Positions 47,391-56,380 of a stretch of DNA of 64,000 bases are shown here, piece after piece (position 1 is the first letter of the stretch; every line of letters starts with the position of its first letter). Source of the DNA: Lonicera japonica (lineage: Eukaryota > Streptophyta > Magnoliopsida > Dipsacales > Caprifoliaceae); contig CM038471.1 of the NCBI GenBank assembly GCA_021464415.1, positions 17,336,422 to 17,400,421 on the forward strand, written 5' to 3'. Position numbers and translations under genes: made by a program. The notes under the pieces are model-generated. The model was not told the DNA's origin. It did no database searches and worked only from the letters and a program-made list of their open reading frames with translations.

Positions 47391-48559
47391 TACAGGCGCG
47401 AATGCCAAGCCCTCTCTACAAGCACAGACAAAAGCCCTTTCAACAGGCAAATACTATACCCTCTCCACAAACCAAAAAAAGCCCCCTTTGAAAAGATATA
47501 AGAGACAATTAGAAAAAGAAATATTGGAATGAGAAAATCTTCCAACCGATAAACAGGGAACAAGCCCAGCAAAAGAGCTTTTGGCCCAGCTTTTTCTCTC
47601 TTAAGAAGTCTTCAAGATACACTTCCAAAAGTCCTCCGACTGAAAATCACAAATACAGCACGACAATGTCAAATACGAACTTCCAAAGCAAGCATTTTCA
47701 AATTGCAAGAATGATGATGGGTAGAAAACCTGATAAAGTGAGAAGGAACAAAGTGGGTATAAGAAAAAATTGAAAGAGTAAAAAATATGATAAATCCCAC
47801 AGTGCCAAGAAAAAATAATATTGAAAAAACAGAAAAGGCAAAAGATGGTAGTAAGAGCCACACTAAGAGTGGCATCTAAGCCAAAAGGCCCAGGGTTAAG
47901 TTTTGGGTGAAGAAGGTTGTTGACCATGCAAAAGGAAATAAATAAATAAATTGCATCAAAAAGCTTGCAAACAATCAAGAAGGGATAAGGGTATTGAAAA
48001 ACAAAAAACGATGCAGGCAAAAAAACAAATTCCTTTCACGAAATCAGAAAAAAATAAGCAGAATCGTACCCTTGTGACACGAGAAAAATGCCGAGGCAAA
48101 GTCCAAAAACTCATGCACGAGATTCAAGATTGAGAGAACATAACTCAATCATTTCTCAAGGAAAAAAAAGCCAACCAGAAGTTCTTGTTTTTTTCAAAAA
48201 AAGATATCACACCAAAATTTTCTCTCTCTATCTATCTATATCTTCTCAAAGATTCTCATCCCCTCAACAGGTCATTAACTTTTATCACCTCAACGTATCA
48301 TTAATTTTCCACACCTCAGCCAGTAGGCTTTTCATTTCTTCAGCAGACCATCAATCATCATACCCCCTCAGTAGATCATCAACCTTTAACCTTTATCCTA
48401 GTTAGTAAGAATTCTTATTTTTCCAACAAACCATCAATCATCATATCCCCAGTAGACATTTAACAACTCACACACTTCGCTAAAGCATGGGGCTTACCCC
48501 TCTACGCGGTCCACACACCTCGCTAAAATAGGAGGCTCACCCATCTACACGATTCAAAC

Positions 48560-48960
48560 ACAACAAAAGAATCAGAATCGTTGATAGAACCGTCCTTGCC
48601 TGTGAAAGTACATCATCTCAACACCAGAATCAGTATTGTTAACAGAACCGTACTTGCTTGTGGAAATATATCAGTTAAGCAATCGTTGACAGAACTGTCC
48701 CTACCTATGGGAGTACATCAACTTAACATCAGAATCGGAATTGTTAACGGAAGCGTCCCTACCTATGGGAAAACATCAGTTTAACAAAATCGCTGACAAA
48801 ACCGTCCCTGACTGTCGAGTCATCAGCTCAACATCAGAATCAAAATTTTTAACATAACCTTCCCTACTTGTGGGAATTCAAAACCATCCCTGCATGTGGG
48901 AGTACAGAGCCATCCCTGCCAATGGGAATACAACAGCTTAACAACCAAATCAAAATCACA
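48560..48960. repeat. Diverged tandem repeats, about 50-60-bp spacing
   Basis: Seven or eight imperfect units contain accgtcc-t-cctatgggagtaca, in variants, usually followed by caacttaacatcagaatc and attgttaacag. Confidence 0.7.
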
Positions 48961-49145
48961 GTAAAGCAAAAGACTTGTCCTCAACAGTCCATAATTCGCC
49001 CATCCATCCCCAACGGAGATAAACAGTATTGCACAACATCATTCGTATAGCATGGCTTTCAAAATGTAACTTTTGATTCAAGCGAGTGTCGCAAAATGTT
49101 GCATTCTCGTTATTGACCTAGTTTTTTTGCTTCACAAAGAACCTA

Positions 49146-49158
49146 GGTCGAGAGGGTC
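49146..49158 (+). other. Polypurine tract before the 3' LTR of Ogre-type element 2
   Basis: The sequence ggtcgagagggtc directly precedes the LTR start TGTAGACACC. Confidence 0.6.
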
Positions 49159-50694
49159 TGTAGACACCTCATTTTGCGGTCTTCGTAAGCGATCTCTAAA
49201 AAAATAAGCACGCATGCATGCACGAGCATTCCTAGATGCATACATACCATGTACATGTGACACGGGTCAAATAAGGAAGCCAAAATAACACCCAGACTAG
49301 AAGTTACCAGAATTACCAGAAACTGCCAAAATTGAAAACCGTCAAAACTCTTGAAAACTTGTGAAATGAGAGTTTCCCATTTTTGATCATCCTCAAACTT
49401 TAAGAGTTGGTAGACAATACTGCAAGGAGAAACATACTTAAAAATAAGCTCGATCCGACGGTCGGATCTCCGAGAATTCAAAAAATCGAGAGTTAACTTC
49501 GGGTAATCAAAATGCGACCTTCCCGAAGTCCAAATGAGCTCAAATTTGGTCAGTAAACAGATTCTATTATGGGGAATAACATCCTTGGATGTGTGTCTAC
49601 AAGAAACATAGTGCCATGGAAGTTTGTCCGCGAACGAACAATTCCAAGCCCAGCCCATTAAGTATTATACATATATAAATACACCTGCACAAACCCCATT
49701 TGAACCATCAGTCAGCTCTGTGACTCCGAGAATAGTGCTCTAAAATAGTATTATACTATTTTTATGGATCTCAGGTATTTGTTTATCTCAGTCCAGTTTT
49801 AATTTTTTATTTGTCTTTATTTTATCAGTTATAAATTATCAATCGCATGTAAAAATTGATGTTTTTCTCAAAATTCGTCCAGATTTCATATTTAGACTCC
49901 GTTTTCAAAACCAAAGGTGTGGAACAAGCTGTAACTATTTTTAAACATATTTTCATCATTTAATTTTATAAAACACCTATTTTATCAGTCCCAATCCACG
50001 AAGGAATCAACGAGCATTTGTACCCGATTTAATCTATAAATCGCGGTGCATACCTAAATATCTAATATGAGAGTACTGGATTCGTCAATACCTGTTTAAA
50101 TTAGTAAACTGTGATACACTATTGATGAACGAATCTCGAGGATTATTGGATATCCGATTCCAAATCGAATTAACTTCTAAAAAACCCTAAATCTTTCAGA
50201 AAACACCTGTTTTGTTATCTACTATTATCAAAATCATCTTTCAAATTACACACACACTAATTTTTAAAATCAAAGGGCAAATTACGAAGCATTCACCTTT
50301 CATCCCCACCCTAAAATCCCGTTTTTCTAAAATTATAGGCTGATACGCAATTACATCAATAAGCATGCAAATGTTCGATTATAATTCCACGCATATCCTA
50401 CTTAGAAACTAAAAGGGCGAATTAGGTGCCTAATGCCTTCCCGATTTGTTACTTAACTCTCGAACCTTCGAATCAACTAGTTTCGTATTAATTGTGTTTA
50501 AGAAGTCGTTTAATCCATAAATGTTCCACTTTTACACAAACTTTTATTTCTTTAGTAAAACAAACTGGCGATTCTGATTCCTTTTACAAACCGTCACCTT
50601 TTCTTTACAATAAAACGAACCATTTTTCGAACAAATCAAGAAACTGCATGAATCGCCGCCAAAGGGGCCCGCATCGAAAGCGCTGGTTCTCACA
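49159..50694 (+). repeat. 3' LTR of Ogre-type element 2
   Basis: The complete 1536-bp LTR begins TGTAGACACCTCATTTTGCG and ends gctggttctcaca. It is the reference for recognising the other Ogre LTRs in the window. The 171-codon minus frame at 49143-49658 is antisense to the LTR and has no motif. Confidence 0.85.
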
Positions 50695-50977
50695 AAAGGA
50701 AAATGCGTTACGAAATAAGACGACATGAGGCGGATATTTTGATTGAGATATACCTTCTAGACCAATTTGAGAATATCTTCTAGACCTATTATTACCTAGC
50801 GTAACCTAATTATGAAACCATACACTGAATTCTTACGGCTTATCGCACAAACACCCCTCGCCGCTAACCCAGATTCCTAAATAAATATCCAACCCTATAT
50901 ATACTCGTAATTGTATAAAACAACTTTAACTTTCGATACCCATTTGCACCCCTATCCAACCCTATTCAACCCTATAT
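50695..50977. other. Intergenic, nothing recognised
   Basis: Short stretch with reiterated aaccctat words near 50890-50980. No gene is seen. Confidence 0.4.
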
Positions 50978-51149
50978 ATACCCATTTGCACCCCGAACTT
51001 TGTACTCGATTTCAAGTTGCACCCCAAACTTCAATTTATTCCGGCTTACACTCCAAATTTCAAAAAGTGGTTTTAAATGCACATTTCGTTAACATTCCAT
51101 CCATTTTTCAAACGGAAAATGCAAAATGAGGGGCATAATGGTAATTCTT

Positions 51150-51570
51150 CTTCCTTCTTCTTCTTCTAGCTGCCCACTCCATTATTCCTTTTCTTCTTTT
51201 TCTTCTTCGTAAATCTTCTTCTTCTTCTTCTTCTTCTTCTTCTTCGTAAATTGCTGCTGTTTCTTCTTCGTATTTCTTTTTCATAAATCTTCTTCTTCGT
51301 AAATCTGCTGTTTCTTCCTTAATCTTCTTCTTCGTAAATTTGGGCTTCTTTATTAATCTTCTTCTTATTATTCTTCTTAATCTACTGCTTCTTCATTAAT
51401 CTTCTTCGTAAATCTGTTGCTTCTTCATTAATCTGCTTCTTCTTTGTAAATTAATCTTATTCTTCTTCTTCGTAAATCTGTTTCTTCTTGTTAATCTTCT
51501 TCTTCGTAATTCTTCTTATAATTCTTCTTTAATTTCATCTACCTCTCTTCGTTCAATTTCAATCATTTTC
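51150..51570. repeat. (TTC)n-rich microsatellite region
   Basis: Repeated cttctt words with interspersed cgtaaat and aatct. It is pyrimidine-rich on the plus strand throughout. Confidence 0.9.
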
Positions 51571-51601
51571 TTTTCTATTCAACACGAGTCAAATTGCAAT
51601 T

Positions 51602-51710
51602 TGAAGAAGAAGACACGAAGAAGAAGGAGGAGGAGGAGGAGGAGGAGGAGGAGGAGGAGGAGGAGGAAGAAGAAGAAGAATGAGGAAGAGGAAGAAGAAG
51701 AAGGAAGAAG
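51602..51710. repeat. (GGA)n and (GAA)n microsatellite
   Basis: An uninterrupted (GGA)n run at about 51626-51666 is flanked by gaagaa runs. It is purine-rich on the plus strand. Confidence 0.95.
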
Positions 51711-51872
51711 ATTTACCATTATGCCCCTCATTTTGCATTTTTCGTTTGAAAATGGATGAAATGTTAACGGAATGTGCATTTAAACCCACTTTTTGAAGTT
51801 TGGAGTGTAAGGTGGAACAAATTGAAGTTTGGGGTGCAACTTGAAACTGAGTACAAAGTTTGGGGTGCAAAT

Positions 51873-52162
51873 GGGTTATTTACTCAAAAAACAAAAAACT
51901 CATCCAGTTTTTTTTTTTTAAATTCCAAGTGGAGCCATGGCCCAATGGTCTCTCTCTATATTCACCCCAGGCCATAGTGCAACCGATGACTATCCTATAA
52001 TCGCTAGTCCACTATTATTAACTAGAGCCAAAACAAGATAACTTGAGTCCTACCCAAAGGGAAAATACTACCGCAATCCCTTGGAATGTTCCACGTTGTC
52101 TTTTAATTTCATGTTATTATGTGTAATTGTTATATTGAACTCCTTCCTTGTTTTTCATATAG
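51873..52162. other. Segment before the chromovirus gag, nothing recognised
   Basis: It might be the leader of the gypsy fragment that follows, but no primer site or LTR end is visible. Confidence 0.35.
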
Positions 52163-53400
52163 AATGGGACCCAAAAAGAGAAGCAAAAAGCTAATCAAAT
52201 TAAGGGAACCTAATGTCGACAACGATGAACCCATAGGAGCGTCAAACCCCGAGGATGGCTCTAACCTCGAACTCATCACGGCATTGGAAAAATATAATGG
52301 AGGGATTCTTTAACAAATTTTTGGGGGTCCTAAAACAACCACAGTTCCACCAGTGGTGTTGGCATTAGCCGCACTCGGGCTCGTAAGGAAGCCAATGACG
52401 ATGATGTGGTAGAGGTGGACCCTATTCCACAAGTAGGGGAGGGTGAATATATTCACTATCTTAAGGATTTCAATCGCCTATAACCACCCAAATTTAACAG
52501 GACGTCTGGACCCAAAGTCACTAAGGGTTGTCTTTTCCATATTCATTCAATGCCCTTAAGGATATATGGGTTGGTTTCGCATCATTAAAGCTTGAGGGTG
52601 GAGCGTTGCGTTGGTGGAGGTCCATTAGTGGGCCCGATAAGATCATAAGGTGGTCTAAATTTAATAAGGTTTTATATGAGATGTACATATCCGGTGCGTA
52701 TCGTAGAGCTAGAAGGGATGAGGTCTACACCCTAGAGTAAATTCAGTTATTAGTTGAGGATTATTAGATCAAATTTGATTAGTTGAGCATGTACGTGGAT
52801 AGCAAAGCAGGAAAGGTATCTAAATAATCTTCGCGTTCCTTATTGTTAGACCATGAGTTTCACTGTATTCCCCTCATGTAACTCTTGTATCACGGCGGAC
52901 CTTAAGCTTAATAGTTAATACAAGCAAATCGCTCACCTCTTGGGACTGCATAGCAAGAAAAGGGGTAATGACATGATGGGTCCTTGGGACAAGAGTAAGA
53001 AGTCTCGTTCTAGTTCTGAGTTATTTGAAGGAAACAATACTAGTAGTGGAGGTAGCAATGGACCTTACTACGAGTGTTTCTTATGTGATAGTAATGATCA
53101 TTATCGCAAGGAATGCCAAAATTGGCACCATGGAGGTAACAATAATCAAAGTGGTGGATGAGAAAGAGAAAATGGTAGCAGGGGTAGAGACCAATAGGGT
53201 CGATTCGGTGTTCATTCCTCACAGTCATCATATGGAGATCGGAACTAGAGTTAAGGCTAGACTCAGCACTAAGGGAGCTATTAGGCACAACAACAACAGT
53301 CATCATATCATCCCAACGCGCCACAAGGTCAAAGAAATACTAGTGGCCGAGTTTTTACGCTATCCCTTATTGTCAACCAAGAGGATCACGCTACTATGGA
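52163..53400 (+). pseudogene. Ty3/gypsy (chromovirus-type) gag remnant
   Basis: A gag reading begins with MGPKKRSKK at 52163. After several frameshifts it includes the capsid-like block with FASLKLEGGALRWWRSI (52528-52740) and a complete zinc knuckle CFLCDSNDHYRKEC near 53073-53115. Stops lie between the blocks. No LTR is recognised upstream. Confidence 0.75.
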
Positions 53401-54059
53401 AGGTAACCTTATTCTTTTAGAGTTAAAGTCTTATTTGATACGAGTGCATCTCATTTTTTCATATCTGCTGCATATGCTTTGAGTTTGGGAATATAACCAA
53501 GGACGCTAGGCTTGCTCATTAGTATTGGAACTCCTACGGATAATAATGTCCAATTGACTCATTATTGTACAGCCAGGATCTCATTACATTCTAATTGTTA
53601 TATGGGAAATAATTTTATCCTCATGGACGTGAACCCTTATGTTTTGATTCTTGGTACAGATTGGCTATCCAAATATCAAGCTGTAATCAATTGCTACTCC
53701 AAGAAGGTCACTATATCCCACCTTAGGGGGAAATGGTGTGTTTTTTGGGGAAAAATATAACTAATACCTCATGACTTACGCCACTAAGAGAGAACAACGG
53801 GATTACATAGGGTGGTTAGCAAACATCGTTAAAACCAAGACTACACCACTAACTCCTTATGATGCTCCGATTGTTAATAAGTTTGTGGACGTGTTCCCTG
53901 GTGATCTACCCGGCTTACCATTACACTGGGAAATTGAATTTACCATTGACTTGGTGGTGGGAGTTGCACCCATTTTCATTGCACTCTATTGTTTAGCTCT
54001 AGCTATTTAATTAGTGAGTTTAAAGTTAAACTAGATGATCTCTTGTCTGAAGGTTTCAT
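53401..54059 (+). pseudogene. Ty3/gypsy protease region remnant
   Basis: The active-site region reads LFDTSASHFFIS at about 53430-53465, with serine where glycine is usual, so activity is doubtful. The frame 53512-53760 holds ILGTDWLSKY, and 53771-54010 holds KREQRDYIGWLA, NKFVDVFPGDLPGLP and the start of the RT linker. It reads to the GFM point where the foldback element begins. Confidence 0.78.
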
Positions 54060-55052
54060 GGATGTGGACAAGGCTACATGGGCTCAAATCAACTCGTGTA
54101 GGCCAATTGGAATAGTTTAGAAACTTTATTTTAAGTAGTTTTAATTATAAGAATTATTTATTATTTTCTTATTCAATTATGAATGCTTTCCTTATTTAAT
54201 TAGGATTTAGATAAGTATTTTTCTTATTCTGTTTAGATTAGTATTTCTTTTTGCACCCTATTTAAAGGGGTTCATTGTAGTATTTTTATTAGTAAGACTT
54301 TAATCATTAATATTATTGAGCGAGATTAATCCTCTTTGGTTCTTCACGAACTATTTGAACTTATCAATTTATCCGTTGTGTTCATCCAATTTATCAATCA
54401 ATATTTCACACCCGGTTGTGGCGTCTTCAATTTTCACAAAATCTGATTGTAGAAACGGTCCAGATTCATTGATTTGCTACGGATTTCGAGTGTATCTATG
54501 TCGAGGTTAGTATAACCAATTCGTTGTATTTACGGGTTTTGTGTGATATCACCGTGGGTAATATTGTATCTGAGTCGAGGTTCGTATAACCACTTCATTG
54601 TGTTTGCAAGTTTCATGCGATATCACCATGGATCATATCAGTCACGCGAAAATCGTAGCAAATTAATGAATTTGGACCGTTTCTATAATCAGATTTAGTG
54701 AAAATCAAAAACGCCATAACCGGGTTCTAAAATACTGATTGATAAGTCGGGTGAACGCCACGGACAAACTGATAAGTTCAAATAATTCGTAAAGAACCAA
54801 AGAGGATTAATCTCACTCAATAATATTAATGATTAAAGTGTTACTAATAAAAATAATACAATAAACCCCTTTAAATATGGTGTAAGGAAATTACTAATCT
54901 AAACACAATAAGGAAAATACTAATCTAATTCCTAATTGAATAAGGAAACAATAAATAATTCTTATAATTAAAACTACTTAAAATAAAGCTTCTAAATTAT
55001 TCCAATGGGCCTACACGAGTTGATTTGAGCCCATGTAGCCTTGTCCGCATCA
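54060..55052. mobile_element. Palindromic foldback insertion inside a gypsy RT, 993 bp
   Basis: The insertion begins ggatgtggacaaggctacat and its end (gtagccttgtccgcatca) is the reverse complement of nearly the same sequence. The two arms (about 54060-54490 and 54640-55052) pair along their whole length, including the central phrases ttcttcacgaactatttgaa and ttcaaataattcgtaaagaa. The flanks carry TTCAT on both sides (54055-54059 and 55053-55057). The RT reading on the right continues the one on the left without gaining or losing a codon, which supports these boundaries. Read with a 4-bp TTCA duplication, the element would start TG and end CA, as LTRs do. It encodes nothing. The frame 54316-54510 is a chance frame. 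Confidence 0.8.
54492..54639. repeat. Two 74-bp direct repeats in the palindrome spacer
   Basis: The unit gtatct-tgtcgaggttagtataacca-ttcgttgt, ending gatatcaccgtgggta, occurs at 54492-54565 and again, diverged, at 54566-54639 (gtatctgagtcgaggttcgt, then gatatcaccatggatca). Confidence 0.8.
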
Positions 55053-55510
55053 TTCATTTAGCCTAATTAGTCAGTATATGGTGTACCCATTTTGTTTACA
55101 AAAAAAGGCTAATGGGTCATCATTGTATCGACCACCGTTAACTTAACCGAGTCATTATTAAGAATAAATATCTACTCCCATGTATAGATGATTTATTCAA
55201 CCAACTCCATTGTGCATATTTCTTTTTTAAGATTGATTTGCTTTTAGGTTATCATCAATTACGTGTCTCTGAGGCGAACATCTCCAAGACAAACTTTCAT
55301 ACCCATTATGGCTATTTTGAATTCTTGGTTGTACCATTCAGGCTAACCAATGCTCCGGTCGCATTTAAGGATCTTATGTATTAAACTTTTTGGCCATATT
55401 TGCATTAGTTTGAAGTAGTATTCATCGACGGCATCCCAATCTATTCTCTTCTGAAGTCGAGCATAAGATTCACCTCTATACTAGATATTATTGGGGATCA
55501 TATATGCTTA
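55053..55510 (+). pseudogene. Ty3/gypsy reverse transcriptase remnant, right of the insertion
   Basis: RT blocks can be followed in several frames: a [21 protein letters not shown] block near 55160-55210, [14 protein letters not shown] near 55225-55265, [17 protein letters not shown] near 55308-55355 and VVFIDG near 55415-55435, where the second catalytic aspartate of FIDD is now glycine. The match fades after about 55510. RNase H and integrase are absent. Confidence 0.75.
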
Positions 55511-56380
55511 GGTTCATTTTAGAGTTTTTATTAACAAATAATTTTAGAACTGATAAGTGGAAGCAAACTCTAGGTCTAATCAAATTTTATTATCAAAAAA
55601 CTTGTGTTGTGTTATCTCGTAGATATATCAAAGCAATCACACAAAATAATCCACAACACCAAAAAGTAATATGGTATCCCTACATGCGTACGACTAATCC
55701 TCGAGATTAATCGATAGTGTTTCACTAGATAAAAATGAGATTAGAATACGCAACCTGACTTACAAGCAACAGTTCTACATTATATATGCAGTTGTGTTTT
55801 CACCTCATGATCAACGAATTCATACAGTACGGACTGTTAAACATTTTCCCATATCTTCACCTCTTGTCACCTCTTGATACAATCCTTGCCTTTTATTTTT
55901 TCACTAAAAACTACATTAACAAAACCTCACTGCATTAATGCAATGGCTTTCCTAGACTGTCTCCCTAAATAAATAGTACATGGGAGCTTCAAAAGTTTCA
56001 AATTAAAAGTAAGAGCCTAACCCATGAATAGTTAACATACATCAATGTAAATCATGCAGTGTAGTATGTAGGATATACACAAAACTCATATGTGGTTGAA
56101 ATACCATGCTATCGGTTATCGAATTACAAATGCATCATACACGTATATTTCTAAATTAAGCATTCAAATATGAAAATCTAGAGCTAACCGGACAAAGAAA
56201 GCATTACAATCATAACGCATGCAAGTAATGTTCAGTTTGAAAAATCCATACTTGTAATTTTATTCTCAAATTCCACTTTGCTTCAGTACATATACAAGGA
56301 GCTAAAACTGACTTAAGCAACAAACTCACCTAGCATATTCATCCATCTAGCTAATTCCATGCTAGGCAGACTCCATATCA
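55511..56380. other. Unclassified repeat or intergenic DNA
   Basis: A phrase at 55671-55702 (atggtatccctacatgcg, then gactaatcctcgagatt) resembles one in the 204-bp tandem repeat at 18043-18450. No gene or element boundary is recognised. The frame 55504-55710 is a hybrid of RT tail and this sequence. Confidence 0.4.

Larger units (their letters stand above)
46161..49145 (+). repeat. Non-coding 3' region of Ogre-type element 2 with tandem repeats
   Basis: This long stretch between gag and the 3' LTR has no recognisable coding region on either strand. It contains a 30-bp tandem repeat (47271-47390, agagaggcaaatcac-tcaca) and a longer series of diverged units with ccgtccctacctatgggagt-like words spaced about 50-60 bp (48560-48960). 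The frames at 47169-47501, 47601-48020, 48088-48405 and 48581-49050 follow from these repeats or from low complexity. Confidence 0.65.
42727..50694 (+). mobile_element. Ogre/Tat-type element 2, gag only, with long repetitive 3' region
   Basis: This 7968-bp element has a 5'-truncated left LTR (42727-43795), a primer site, leader, a gag remnant (44940-46160), about 3 kb of non-coding 3' region and a complete right LTR (49159-50694). I found no protease, RT, RNase H or integrase. It is therefore a non-autonomous derivative that would have depended on proteins from a complete relative. The truncation on the left removes any target duplication. Confidence 0.8.
50978..51872. mobile_element. Foldback-type element with about 190-bp arms around triplet repeats
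   Basis: The left arm (50978-51165: acccatttgcaccccgaact, then gttgcaccccaaacttcaa, tttcgttaacattccatcc, gaggggcataatggtaa) is the reverse complement of the right arm (51712-51872). The interior is a pyrimidine-rich (TTC)n region on the left and a purine-rich (GGA)n/(GAA)n region on the right. No transposase is present. The long inverted arms suggest a non-autonomous MULE-like or foldback element, but I found no clear target duplication and the outer left end is uncertain. Leucine-, serine- and proline-rich frames here are products of the triplet repeats. Confidence 0.6.

Noticed and set aside
47169..47501. A 110-codon frame with a ten-residue repeat
   Set aside because: The repeat follows from the 30-bp DNA repeat in the Ogre 3' region; there is no start context or family match to support a gene.
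47271..48960. Regularly spaced repeats that could suggest a CRISPR-like array
   Set aside because: The units are diverged and contiguous or unevenly spaced, there are no unique spacers of constant length, and the setting is a plant LTR retrotransposon.
49143..49658. A 171-codon minus-strand frame
   Set aside because: It is antisense to a well-defined Ogre LTR and has no protein motif.
51579..51870. Minus-strand frames rich in leucine, serine and proline that could look like a membrane or proline-rich protein
   Set aside because: They are direct translations of the (GGA)n and (GAA)n triplet runs and overlap each other in different frames.
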